Shown: positions 47,899-60,156 of the stretch, one piece after another
Layout: each line of letters starts with the position of its first letter
Numbering within the stretch: position 1 is the first letter of the stretch
DNA from: Diploscapter coronatus
Taxonomy: Eukaryota > Nematoda > Chromadorea > Rhabditida > Rhabditidae
Assembly (NCBI GenBank): GCA_964036155.1
Contig: OZ038423.1
Coordinates: 35,789,249 to 35,853,248, forward strand
Length of the DNA: 64,000 nucleotides
Reading direction: 5' to 3'
Position numbers and translations under genes: made by a program
Notes under the pieces: generated by a model
What the model was told of the DNA's origin: nothing
Seen by the model: the letters and a program-made list of their open reading frames with translations, nothing else
Databases searched by the model: none

Positions 47899-49400
47899 TA
47901 TACCGCTTTATGATCGGTTAATTTTCAACAGACTAAATTTCATTTTCTAAGCTTTCGCTTAGTCCTAGTCTTATTCAATTATATTTTTACGGCATAATAT
48001 CAAGCACGTAGCCAATTAGTTAAAAGTTAATTGAATGTTTGACTAGCTTACAGCGTTTGCAGATTAGCGCACATTTGATTAACTGTTAAGAGAGAGAGAG
48101 AGTCTATTGCAATTTTCGACGATCTCGAAAAAGAGCCCGAATCAGAGATTTTTAAAAATTCACTTGTGGGTGGGTTTCTGGTCATACTCAGGTCGTAGAA
48201 CACGATCCCGATCTTAGTTTTCCACAATTTTCGTACCTTCTGGAAATAGGGTCGGAACTGGAACATTTTCCATATTGCATCAAATCCGGTGAAACTTTAT
48301 ATCAGGAGCTTCGTCTCGACGAGCTGAGTTTAATGGCGGTTTCGGTTTTTCGGAATGACCAAGCTATCGCCCGAAACCGGGCCAGAATAGTATCTGAGAT
48401 CAGAAATTGAAATGTTCATTTTTATTATGATGAGGTGCTACTTCTAATGGATGCCAAAATACTCTCAGTAAAACTCTGTCGATATATACAAGACCGGATC
48501 AGATTTTTTGACCCCAATTCATTGAAAAAAATTCAGAAATTGGACCGGAAAAATTCGACTTTTCAACAGTTTGATCGAAGAAAATCGAAACCTATATCTT
48601 GAGAGCATAAGTCCCGCCCGCTCTGTGAAGAAAAATTCAAAGAGCGATTTTTCGTCAGTTTCAAAAAATTCTAGAAAATTTACGAAGCTATTTTTTGCTG
48701 AAATAACGCAATACAAAGCTATTTGACACTTGCTTCGTTCCACTTTGCATTCAAATTGCAGAATGGGCGTGGCCTATCGTTTTGGGAATGATAAAAAAAA
48801 ACCTATAGAAACTTCAGAATGTTCCAGAAACAAGCAAAGAAATTCAAACAAGTCCTTGCAAAGCTGTTCTCTCTTTGAAATAGCCTTTGCATTATTATTT
48901 GTAGACAGGGCAGACTTTTCGCTTGACGAAACATCGCTCGCAAAAAAGAGCTTTCGGATCGTCGTCTTCAGAAACTCGTATCCTTGGTTACACTTATACG
49001 TTTTTCATGCGATTTTTTTTGCTATAAGCTTGATTAGTCGATCAGATTTTGAGACAAATACTTTCATAACTCTTCCTTTACACCGGGAATATCACTTGCG
49101 CTCTCTACGTATAATATCGGTTTGAGATAAACAGTTGAGGATAGCCAAACAAAAGCTGTCAAAATGAAGCTATTTATAGCGTAAAATTGATCCTTATCAA
49201 CTCCATGAAATAGTATGCAATAAAATTGTCTGCATAAATTTATAAAACTTTATTAGTCTTTCAGAGAAAAAAACAAGTAACAAAAACAACTTCAACAATT
49301 GAATAGTTCAAGTGATTACTGAAATTTTCAACAATTTTAAGAAAACGAAATTCCAGTAATTACTTTTTTCCACAGTAAAATAAAATAATGCCTTTAGTTC
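47899..49400. other. Intergenic region between chemoreceptor and NIP7
   Basis: A 1.5-kb stretch with a short GA microsatellite (about 48086-48100). An open frame at 48730-49125 (+) is low-complexity and shows no family features; I treat it as non-coding. Read on the minus strand the last 150 bp are the 3' flank of NIP7. Confidence 0.35.
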
Positions 49401-50696
49401 TTACGTAAGGGTGGCCTCACTTCGGATGTACTCTCCCAAATCGCACTGATGCAGAAGGACGACGGCGGTCGGGTCTGCCTTCTTGCAGTCCTGCGTGCTC
49501 TTTGCGCTCACGCCAAATCTCAAATAAAAATTAGGATATTTACAATCTTTTTTAGAAGTTTACTTTGATACAAAATATAGCGCGCGTCTTGAAAAAGGGG
49601 TATTCTTTAGTTCATTTAGATTTTTTCCTAGATAGTAGAAATTTAGAATGCTCACCCAAGTGGAGTGTCGGTCATAGAGAACACGACGACGCCCGCATTG
49701 CTTGGAGTGGCTTCGCTCATTCTTCCGATACCCGACTTGAGGATGTTGTTGCCGTACAGGAATTGCTGCTCTGCTTGGGATTTCAGCCAGACGCGGTTCT
49801 GAGAAAAAAATGATTTTACGATTTAAAAAATAACCTAATGAAAATTTCGTATATTATAATTGGATAAGTTCAGGATAGTTATATCTATTTCATTTCTAGA
49901 TTTGAATAGTTCGTTACGTTCGAAAGCATTTTTTATCAAAAAAAAAAGTTTAGAAACTCCGAATAAAAGCGAAAGAGTGAATACAACTCTTTTAAAGTAA
50001 TCATTAGACTAAAGTTAAAAAAGACCTTAGCGTAAGGGGCGAGATAGTCGAGTGCGGTGATGTGGAGGTAGAATTTTTTGGTTTTGGTGAATTTCCCGAG
50101 ACAAGTGCCGAATGCGAGAAGGGGCTCTCTGGCAATCACGGAGGCCTGGCGCATCAGCTTCTCAGAACAGTAGTACACTCGCTCCTTAACACATTATTTT
50201 ATTTATTTATTTAAAAAATAAAATTCTGAACGAGTCGTGCATCTATGCATAGAAAAGAACAATAAAGCCCAGTATAATATCTGGGTGAAAGGCTTATTGT
50301 TAGTTCATTGTTTACAGGGTTTTTGTTGTTGAAAATAGTGTGATCCAGACATAGAAGTCCGAGAACCACGCCAACTATCAACTAAGCCGTTTGAAACATA
50401 AATTCAAAGAAAAATAGAAAATGCTGCAATGAAAAAATATCTAATTTGTTCTAACATTTCTCTTCACAAGGAGAGACGGAAATCTAAGATTGTTTTGTAG
50501 CAACTTTTGCAAATTTCAACAACCGCTAAAGCGTATTTAAAAAATCATTTTTAGACTATCAGAAAATTTGGACCTTATGATTCCTGAAGCAGTAGTTTCC
50601 ATCGGACCTGTCGATGAGCTGCGCGACGTTGTCGCCGATGAAGTACGTCAGTTTGCCCAGCACTTTCTCCGTCTCCTCTTCCGTCAGAGGGCGCAT
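49401..50696 (-). CDS. nip7: NIP7, 60S ribosome biogenesis factor
   Basis: Nucleolar protein with a C-terminal PUA domain, needed for pre-rRNA processing and 60S assembly. Four exons (50574-50696, 50026-50184, 49656-49798, 49401-49518) give exactly 180 residues, the human length. It begins [20 protein letters not shown]; conserved blocks are [98 protein letters not shown] and [12 protein letters not shown] at the end. A TTTTAG acceptor lies 12 bp before the ATG. It is 525 bp downstream of CDC6 on the same strand; I recall the C. elegans orthologues being neighbours too, so an operon is possible. Confidence 0.96.
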
Positions 50697-51220
50697 TTTC
50701 CGAGAATCAACTAAAATTACTAGCTTACTGTATTGTCATCGAATTTCTGTATTTAGGTATGAGATGTTAAGAGAAAAAGACGATGACTAATACAGATGGT
50801 AAAAATGTAAAATATTTTTCGACATTTCATCCAGATAAAAATTCAGTTTTGAACTGCAACTTTTCAAAAAGAAATGTTCATTTGAAACCAAACGGTTTAT
50901 TTCTAGAAAAATAGAATCCACGTGTACTTACAGACAAAATAAGTGATTTTGAGCATGGGAATGATATGAAAATCGGAGGCAGAAAGACCGGTGTTGGAGT
51001 AAAGTCATTGGTTTTGGCAGATTGATAAGTGAATACTGAATGTGATGAGGATATGAAGTGATAATTATTTGGATTTGGCACAGGTAGGTGTATCAAGTTT
51101 AAGCGGGAAGATACTTGATATTATATTGATAGTAAGAGGAAAAACTAACAAAGTAGCTTGAAAGTTGGTAACTTCAGAAAAAGAACGACAATTTTAAATA
51201 GGCGAAATACGGTAGCCGAA
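50697..51220 (-). promoter_or_regulatory. Spacer between CDC6 and NIP7
   Basis: Carries a short open frame (50878-51096) without family features, treated as non-coding. Same-strand spacing of 525 bp plus the acceptor before the NIP7 ATG is compatible with an operon or with an independent promoter. Confidence 0.35.
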
Positions 51221-54201
51221 TCACAAGTTGAGTTGGCTGATTTGATCGAGCATCGCCGTGTCGCACACAACCTTTCGGGCGGTTTCCGAGTCAACCTGGA
51301 ATTGGTAGGTTTCAGAATTTTTATCAATGATTTCTTTTCTTATTACTGTTGATGAAATTAGGCATTAACAAACACTAAAACAATTTTGATACGTTTCGGC
51401 TACATGGCATAGTATTGGGAATTAATAAAATTTCGACTGAAGAGGCAATCTCTCAACATAAAAGCTTGAAAAAATATGATTATTTACAGTGAGTTCCATA
51501 TAAATGTTCAACCTGTAGCATGAGTTTTCCATCCTTGAGGAGAGTGATGAATGATTGTGACTGGAGAGTCTCCATGGCACTCGCCAAATCGTCGGAGTTG
51601 AGCGGCGGCACGTTCACTGCGTCACAGGCTCGTTTGTAGCCCGCGAACAACGAGGTGCGAGTAAGGGATTTCTGGAAAAAGCGATAAAATCTCGTGGCTT
51701 TCATAATTTTAAACATCTAGGAGGGAAAACGTCAAAGTTTAGCATGAATTGGTTGAGAGAATTCGATATTTGGAAATTATTTTGTGCAAATATGGAACGA
51801 GATTGCTGACAACTTGATAAATGAACTTTTTGAAACAAAAAAATCAATTTAGCCAAATGTCTACCTTCTTGTTGGCGGAAATAGTGAGACAGACAGCGAG
51901 AAGGAGTCTGGGCTGGAGGGGGAGCCTGGCCCTGGCGAGAGGAGTCGAATACGCTCCGTTTAGGGCGCTCAGCACTTGTCTGCAACCGATCAGGGGCGTG
52001 GTTGCCGCGGGCAGAGGAGTGGAAGAGGAAGGCGGTAGGGGAGACGAGGTCGCATCCACCATTTGCAGTTTGGCACGCTTGCCACGCACTGATCTGGAAA
52101 TTGAAGAGTTTGGTGAAGTAAAAATGTGATTATTGGGAAAACTCATCTACTACATTATAGGTGATATATTTGATAGGACAATGAGAAGGTGCGCGAACTT
52201 TAAAAAATACTAAAGATGAAAATACAGAATAAAAATGTAGGTTTCAAATAACTATCAAATGAAAAGAATGCAGTCAATGATAGTCAGTTTATGTGAATTG
52301 CCGGAAAATTTAATTAAAAAAACAAGCCAATATTACCTTGAATGTTTTATACTAAATGCTTCAAAGAAAATAATTTAGAAAGAGGCTTTACCTGGACTGA
52401 CTGGTAGTCTGATTGACGATGTGCAGCGCCTGTCTCAAGTCGCCCGACATCGCAGCCACCTTCCTAGCGCACAACTCCAACGCTTTCTCGTCCATTTTGT
52501 CCTCAAATTGAAAAATTTCATTTTATACGAAACTGTATATTGCAACGAAAAATAATGATTTAGAAAGTACTCAAATCGATGGTTCATTGAAAAGGTTGAG
52601 CAATTATAACAAAAGATAATGCTTGAAAAGAACACGATCTGTTCAATCCTTCAGAAAAGTCAGAATCAGAAAAAAAAACATGAAAATACAAATTCAAACA
52701 AAATTTGCCCACCTCTTGCTGTTCGAGTTTGTCCTTCAGAATGGTGATAATGTCCTCCTTGGTGTAGGGCTCGAAGACGGTGCAAAGGGGCGGAGTTCCC
52801 GTCAACTTCAACTTCGACAGAATTCGCTCAGTCAAATCTATCGCGTTCGCGATTCCTGAAAAATAGATTTAGAACGGGTTTTTTTTCTTTTTAAATCCCA
52901 ATTTTAGGCCCGCACCCGTCCCTTTCCGTGGGTGCGGATTATTCTCGAGTAGCATGATTAGAAAAAAAATGCTTTAAAAGTGCATTATATTGATTTTGAG
53001 AATGGTTTATAATATCTAAAAAGAATCCTATAATTTTAATGGCGAATTGTTCCGCAATTATTTCTCCAGTAAATTTCACTAGTCTGAAAAACTACTGATA
53101 AAGAAAAAAATATGCGTACCAATTATGATAATTTTATAAGAGAGTTGTTGGGGCCAGTTGAACGCGGCGTAGAGCGATGCGTTTCGTTTCGACTGGAGAT
53201 GGTCCATTTCGTCTAGCACCAGAACGAGCGGCAGTTTTGAGGACTCCACTGCGGAACGCACTGATGCGATGGTCGGCTTTGCGTCCGACTAAAATGAAAA
53301 AAAATCATTTTTGAAGTTTCGAAAGGTCAATTTAAAAAGTTAAAATATATGTGGTAATGAAAGTACAAAACCACGGAATAGATAGATGTATGGTGTTGTT
53401 GATAATAATATGAAAAAATAGATCTTAAATTTGTAAAAGATAGGAAAAGCGTATTCTGTTGCAAACTTTTGAATGTTTCTAGAAACCAACAAATGAAGAA
53501 TAAGAAATTGACATAATATGGCGACTGTATAGTTGACTATTCTTCAAATTTCCGGAAAACCAACCCCGATAGCAGTGAGCAGCTCGCTATAGAGCCCAGT
53601 CAAAGTGGAAGTCGTAGCGCAGTTGACGAAGCCGGAATGAACTCGCTGCTTCAGAGAACGCAGCACTCGCATTATTGTCGCGGTTTTGCCTGAAATTGGG
53701 ATATTTCAGGATTCACAAATAGTTTTTTTTCAGTGCCCGTATTCATAAACGCATCGGGAGGCTCCCGAACATCTCCCGATGTGTTTATGAACGCGGGCAC
53801 TGAAGTTTTTTCTTTGAAAAATTAGCATTTTCTTCTGTATCAATACTATTCATATTTAAATTGTCTGAGTTTTCGAAGAATGTTTCAAGTAGTGAACAAA
53901 ACCTTACAGAAAACACTCACTCAATTTTAAGTCACTATCGATAATTCTCTCTTCAGACTGTATGAATTTTAAAAAGGACCTTCAAGAAATGAAATTTAGA
54001 AATGTTATAGAAAAATTCGAAATTTCCTTGATTTTGGATTATTTTTCAAAACTAACAAGTTTTAAAAAATGTACCAGTTCCAGGCAGGCCGCTGATATAG
54101 ATGGAAGTGGACTGTTTGTTGCGAATGGCCTTCGAGACCCAGTCATTCAGCTGCTTGAACTCCTTCTCGCGACCCTTCAACGGCCCTACCTCGCTCGACA
54201 T
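51221..54201 (-). CDS. cdc-6: CDC6, replication-licensing AAA+ ATPase
   Basis: Loads MCM helicase with ORC and Cdt1. Eight exons (54075-54201, 53565-53689, 53120-53288, 52713-52855, 52392-52501, 51865-52093, 51513-51671, 51221-51295) join in phase to 378 residues. AAA+ core: GREKEF, Walker A SGLPGTGKTAT, Walker B LVLVLDEMD, sensor 1 followed by GIANAIDLTERILSKLKL, FEPYTKEDII, and sensor 2 MSGDLRQALHIV. Then a Ser/Pro/Thr-rich insert (VDATSSPLPPSSSTPLPA; SALNGAYSTPLARA), and a winged-helix C-terminus (FAGYKRACDAVN; LQSQSFITLLKDGKLMLQ). The ATG follows TTTCAG closely, so the protein starts almost at the AAA+ domain and lacks the usual long CDK-regulated N-terminus, unless an upstream exon was missed. 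A small hairpin element sits in the second intron. Confidence 0.93.
53731..53802. mobile_element. 72-bp perfect-ended hairpin (CAGTGCCCG...GCACTG)
   Basis: CAGTGCCCGTATTCATAAAC and GCATCGGGAG pair with CTCCCGATGTGTTTATGAAC and GCGGGCACTG across a 12-bp loop. Two or three mismatches in about 30 bp. CAGTG...CACTG ends resemble hAT elements; no clear duplication because the flanks are T-rich. It lies in a CDC6 intron. Confidence 0.7.
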
Positions 54202-54940
54202 CGTCCTGAAATCAACTGATTCAAAATAGCTCAAAGTTGAGGTATATTTCAGAAACTGGATAAATTTATATAAATTATTTTTTAAACTGATGAAAGTCTC
54301 GATCTAGACCGAATAGTCTCTAAAGTATTTTCTGAAGAAAAGATGCCTTTATGGTTATGAGTGAAAAGTGCTTCAGAAATAATTGTAAAGAAATGAAATT
54401 ATTCCTTACTCAATGCATCAAAAACACCCTTTTCGTAAATTCAGTGCTTAATAATTTCAAAGGAAAAATGGAAATCTATTGGAAAGGAAGACTCATTCAA
54501 AAATAGCTCCTAATGACCGTTACAATTTCCCTCATTCAAAAGCCGCGATTGTTTTGGACTACGGCCAATATTTTGCCTTTTGGCCAGATTCCAGACATCC
54601 CTTCCATAGGTAGAGTGATCCATCGGAATGTTAGGGACGGAGAGGAGGGAGGGCGGGAAGGCAATGGGCAGGCAGCCAAGAGGAGAGAGACTCTGTCCAT
54701 CTGCCGTCTCTGCATACCTCTGCACTCTCTCGCCTTCACGAGATATTGATTCTCTGTCGCGAGAGAGTGGGCGAAAGAAAGAGGACGCAAAGAAAGCAAG
54801 TACAACAGAGGCTGCCTTTGGTCGTTTTGCGGTGTTTTTGCTCTGTGTCTGCTACTCTCGGCTCTCTCTCCCGGGGTTCGTCGCTCAATCGCTCATTTCG
54901 TGCGCGCTTCCACACCCCGCACAGGTGCATTTATTGGCGA
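54202..54940. promoter_or_regulatory. Divergent promoter region between CDC6 (-) and CTDSPL2 (+)
   Basis: From about 54540 the sequence becomes markedly more GC-rich and purine/pyrimidine-patterned (GAGAGA and CTCTCT runs) than the rest of the window, so that several frames stay open by chance. It is probably promoter and 5'UTR of the phosphatase gene. No TATA motif recognised. Confidence 0.4.
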
Positions 54941-57900
54941 CCACCACAGACTCCGACCCGCACCGATTTCAGTTCGCACTACGGCACCCCGCTCACACTA
55001 CCAATCATTACGAAGAATACGGCCTCCTCTCGCAAGAAAGAGGACCAACCAGTCCGTAAGTCAATTACAACTCAATTATGCAATTCTTTGTTGATGTGTT
55101 TATAGTCCGATTCGTTCTCTTGCCACTCTGCGTCTCTAGTGTTTGTTATGTTGAAAGATAGGAGGGGAGAAAGGAACGTTTATGATGTTCCGAGGATACT
55201 CTGCTTATTATGCAAAGCAACAGTTCGTCTGCCTATTATTATCCGAAGCCTCGCCCCTGTCGCTTTTTATTTCCATTTGCCTTTCACGGAGTGTTGGATT
55301 GTTTGCGAGAGTGACCACTGGACGATCTTTGGATTTTTCGATTGCATTTCCGGCGAATATTGCAATATTTCGGTGCGCTTTTCATAGTAAAAACGAGATC
55401 GAATTACCGTGAAATCGGTCAAACTTCTCACTGAATTATCGGCTTCGAAGATAAAGTCGATTTTGAAGAAAAATGTGCTCTTTGAAAGTTTAGATTTCAA
55501 AATCTAGTTTCGAATAATCTTGATTTGAAAACTTTGTTTAGAATTGGGACCGATTAGTCTGTCAAATTTAATTGAACTTTTAGTCCCTTTTTAGTTTTGA
55601 AGGTTACATTTCTCGAAATACTTTCAACACTCGACCAAAACATAAAACATACTTTTCAACAATCATTCATTTCCTAAACTAGAACGACAAGAACAATAAG
55701 CTGCTTCATCGATCGTATTTTAATAACATAGAAATTGTTGATTACGCAAATTCTTTCATACATTTTCCGAAACAGATTATTTCAAGCACTTTCCAAAAAT
55801 GACGATTTCCCAGTGAAAGCAACCATTTTATCATATCATTTCATTCAATTTTCAAACCATTTACTATCATTTTCAGACAAAATAGTCACGATCAGTCAGT
55901 ATTAGTCCAAAAATTTACTCTTCTTGGCCCTCTCTTTACTCCCATTCATTCCTCCTTCCCCTTCCTCTTTTACATAGCGGCTAATCTTTGCACAACAGAT
56001 GTGTCTGTACTTTGGGCGATCGCGTTCATTTTGAGGACACCCAATAAAATGCAATCTATCACTCTGTTTAAATATACACATCTAGAGCTGGCTGGGATCA
56101 TTTTCTTTCAAAAATAGGGCAAATTACTCGGTGTTCAAAACGATCAAAAGATAGCATCGAATCGTGCTGCACTCTCAAACTTCTAACCAAAGACTAGAGA
56201 TTTTCATAGATGAATAATGAATGGGAAATGTTGTAGTTGTGAGGTTTTTTCTCTGAAATGTTTCAAATTTTATATTAGTAGTAGATAGAGGAAAAGTTGG
56301 TAAATTTTATAAAATTTTCTTCAAAAATCAATCTAAGGTTTAAAATTTTAGCGTCGGGACGTCGGATGAAAAGAAAGTCGACCGACACGGGGCCTCTGAT
56401 ATGGCAGGTTGAGGAGAAGGTCGAAGTCGAAAATGTCGGCGAACATCAACTTTTGCCGGGCAGCTTCGACTATGATTCGTAAGTTCAAGATATTTTCTTC
56501 CAAATTCAATAATTACCAGAGATGTGCGAACTAAACTAACAATTTGAATTTAACTAATTGCAATTTGAACTGGACTTTTTTAAACCGTCGAGTTCAAATC
56601 AAATTCGAGTTCTAAAATTCTCGAACGCAGCGTAGCTGAAAACACTGAATTTCAATAATTTCTAAATTTTGTCAAAAGTTAACAGAGACGATCAGAAGTT
56701 TTCTAGGATGCTCATGCTTTCGAACATGCCACCACTCACCGACGAAATGCGGTTTCGAATTCCGGCCTTGCCGGTTCGAACTCGATCAACACCCGAATTC
56801 ACTCTAGTTCTCGATTTGGTAAGTAAGCTCAATGTTTCTTTCAAAAATCGAAGGAGTACTTTTCCAGGAATGAAAATTAATTTCTGAAAGACTGACTGCG
56901 CTCCATAGCTTTTTTTGATGATTGTACTCATTCTTTCGATTTAGAAGATATCTCTTCTTAAGACGCGTTCTTTGAGTAACCCGAACAAAGGTCGGACAAC
57001 TGCAAAAGTGTCTCGGATCCGAACCAAACTTATATGGTGGATACACCCATGGGTCCTAATCACAAAAATTAGGTTTTTAGGTCCCGCCCCCAAAAGTGGG
57101 CGGGGCTAGGTGGGGGTCAAAGTTGAGCATTTTCACGATTTGATACCCCTCAGGGGGTATAAAGAAAACTTTTTTGCTATAAAAGATTTTCGAAAATTTT
57201 AAAAAGCATAGAGTAGCCCATGTAATTGCGCACCTTCTGGTATATAGATTTTCGAGCAACAACCACCTGCTGGGTCAGAAAGGGGTCCTTATGTCAAAAA
57301 TGGCGGTATGCTGATGCCCCATTTTTTGCATAAAATCGATTTTCCTGAAGAAGTTTAGGAGGAGTTCCAAAAATCTGATGCTATATTCGAATTCTACGTA
57401 TCAAATTACCCTAAAATCAGCCCTAAAAAGCATGAATTAGGCGGGACATTTTAGAAAAAAAATCAATCAAATAGGCGTGGCCTGAGGGTCGAATTTTACA
57501 AAACTGATCAGAAAAATTCAAACGATATACCAATCGATAGCCCTTGAAAAACTAAGCAACTTTTGTGAAGACACCTCATGGTTATCTATTATGGTATGGG
57601 AGTGGCACCTCAAAAACCAAAACTTAATGTCAATTTTCAAGAAAATGATACGAGAATATTTTCATAGGCAGTCTACCAGAATTTGAGCTCAAATTGAAGC
57701 TAGAGACATCTAGTATTTATTCCCATTCAATTTGGAGTCGAATGATACCAAACATGGTATTGTACTAAATGGTAAAGACCCATATGGCCAAGTTACCATT
57801 TGGTAATCAATACCCATCATGTTATACATCAAACGAAAACTCCTGTCGAGCTGAGTAATATTCTGAAAACCACTTGAAAAAGGGATTAGTCTATCGCCTT

Positions 57901-60156
57901 TTATGGTCATTTAAAAATACCCCATTTTTGGTCTTTTTCAACAGGTGGCTATAGTCAATTACAATGATGATATAATGAAACCACTGATTGAAATTGATAG
58001 AAATAGACTCGAATATTATTTTCCAGTCAATTTTGAGTAGAATTATACCCATTTTGGTATAGTATCACTCGGGTACCATATGGGTGGTATACCATGGACC
58101 CATATGGTAACATGATAAAGTGATAGCACGGTACCCTAGGAAGCGAAAATGAAGTATTGCCCATAATCTGCTATATTCCGAAAAGATTTTTCAATTTGGT
58201 TTTATTTTACAAAAGTTATGAATATTTTAATATTTTTGTCATTTTCGTGGGTCTGACCCATTCAAACCTCTATACCATGTTTACCATAATAGATAACCAT
58301 GAGGTGTCTTCACAAAAGTTGCTCAGTTTGATGAACTCTATCGATTGATATATATATTGTGGGGTCTAACCCTCAAAATTGAAATTTCGATATTTGGGTC
58401 GCCAACTTTGGTGCAATGGCAAAGTGTAGGGTCATACCTAACCTATCGATTTTAGGACTGATTTTAGGGTAATTTTATATGTAGAATCCGAATATAGCAT
58501 TAGATTTTCGGAACTCCCTCTAAATTTGCTCAGTAAAATCGATTTTATGCAAAAATACATGTTTTTGAAACTGCCATTTTTGACATCAGGACCCCTCCCA
58601 CATCCAGCAAGCGGTTGATCTCCTAATCCTATATATTTTTAGAAAGTACATTCCATGGCCATGTTCATCCTTTTTAAAATTTTCGAAAATCTTTTATAGC
58701 AAAAAAGTTTTCTTTATACCCCCTGAGGGGTGCCAAACCGTGAAAACACCCAACTTTGACCCCCACCTAGCTCCGCCCACTTTTGGGGGCGGGACCTAAA
58801 AACCTAATTTTTGTGATCAGGGTCCATGGGTGTATCCACCATATAAGTTTGGTTCGGATCCGAGACACTTTTGCAGTTGTCCGGCCGCTCTTAATAGTTT
58901 GTTCAGGTTATTCAAAGAATGCGTCTTAAAATCTCAAGAAAAATGCTGACTTTTCCTAAATTCCAGGACGAAACCCTAGTCCACTGTAGCTTATCTCCGC
59001 TGGCGGACGCGTCCCTTATGTTTCCCGTCGAATTCCAGAACAATACTTATAACGTAAGCCAAATCTCAAACTTCCAGAAGCTCTAAAACAAAATATTCTA
59101 GGTGTACGTTCGACTAAGGCCTCACCTACACACGTTTCTGGAACGACTCTCCAAGTTTTACGAGATTATCCTATTCACCGCAAGCAAACGGATCTATGCC
59201 GACAAACTTTTGGTAATAAGAGAAACTTTGAGAAAATTTAGCGATTACTATATGGCGGTCTTTTTCCAATTTCATCATCTTGTTTATCTCTAACTATAGA
59301 ACTCCGCTATTTAGTAATTGTCATAGAGAAAAATTTAGAAACAAAACTTTAGAACCTCCTGGACCCGCACAAGAAATTGGTTCGGCATAGGCTGTTTAGG
59401 GAGCATTGTGTTTGTGTTTACGGAAACTATATCAAGGTAGGTCTCAAAAGATTAATAAATGCACAAAATTTAAGATGATTAGCACAATCCAAAAACATTG
59501 ACTATTTTAGGACCTCTCAATTTTGCGACGAGATTTGTCCCGGACGATAATCATCGACAACGCACCTCAATCGTTCGCATATCAACTCGACAACGGCATT
59601 CCGATCGAGTCGTGGTTCCACGAAAAAGAGGACAAGGAATTACTCAAACTGCTCCCCTTTCTTGAATCGCTTATAAATGAGGTGAATTATACAATTCGAA
59701 AGAGTTGCGATAGGCTTCAAAAATCTGATAATAGAAAAGCGAAAACTTGAAAACTATTACTTAGGGGATTGATACAATATATTTCAATAAGTTTCTAAAT
59801 TTTCATAAATGTTTCTAAGGGAAATTTCCGCTAATTAAGTGATCGTCTTTAAACCATATCAGATTTAGACTCGCGACGTCCGAGAAATTCTGCGAGAGAA
59901 GTACCGTCTGCGTGACATGCTGCCCCCGGCCAGTGCTACGTTCGGCTATCCTCCTACTCAAATCGGGCAGAATCAGCCTCCTCAACAAAACCAGCAACAG
60001 CAACAGATCCAGCAGAATTATCACAATTCCAGTCAGGTTCAAGAAGTCCCCCAAACGATGTCAACTCTCCCTCAGCATGGCCAATTGAACTACCAAAATC
60101 ATCAGATCCATCAAAATCAACAAAACCATCATCAAATCAACAACCATTCGGGCTAG
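54941..60156 (+). CDS. CTD small phosphatase-like 2 (HAD/FCP1-type) phosphatase
   Basis: Ser/Thr phosphatase of the FCP/SCP class. The 5' end is uncertain: an in-frame exon ending at about 55052 ([10 protein letters not shown]) with a GTAAGT donor joins in phase to 56351-56479 ([20 protein letters not shown]); the first ATG in that exon (56362) is the alternative start. Then [35 protein letters not shown], intron, [121 protein letters not shown] is the catalytic DxDxT motif. The C-terminal exon ends in a Gln/Asn/His-rich tail ([11 protein letters not shown]) not seen in vertebrate CTDSPL2. The 2.1-kb intron 56820-58966 cuts DL|DET and holds palindrome C. Confidence 0.88.
56958..58929. mobile_element. 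Palindrome C: 2.0-kb inverted-repeat element inside the catalytic-motif intron of CTDSPL2
   Basis: Left end TTAAGACGCGTTCTTTGAGT and right end ending AAAGAATGCGTCTTAA are inverted copies. Complementarity continues through TCTCGGATCCGAACCAAACT, ATGGTGGATACACCCATGGG, the GGTCCCGCCCCCAAAAGTGG block, GGGGTCAAAGTTG, CCCCTCAGGGGGTATAAAGA and the TTTTGCTATAAAAGATTTTC block. Inner parts also pair (TTTTGTGAAGACACCTCATG, 57560 against 58300). The centre is at about 57940. No ORF of note. Like palindrome B it has TTAAG at both tips. A one-arm relative is at 40858. Confidence 0.8.

Noticed and set aside
48730..49125. 131-codon open frame on the + strand
   Set aside because: No domain, signal or membrane logic, no clear splice context, and composition like the surrounding non-coding DNA.
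49565..49813. 82-codon + strand open frame
   Set aside because: It is the antisense shadow of NIP7 exon 3.
54628..55105. Overlapping open frames of 60-143 codons on both strands
   Set aside because: The region is GC-rich and simple-patterned, so several frames are open together; only the frame that splices in phase to 56351 has support, and only near its 3' end.
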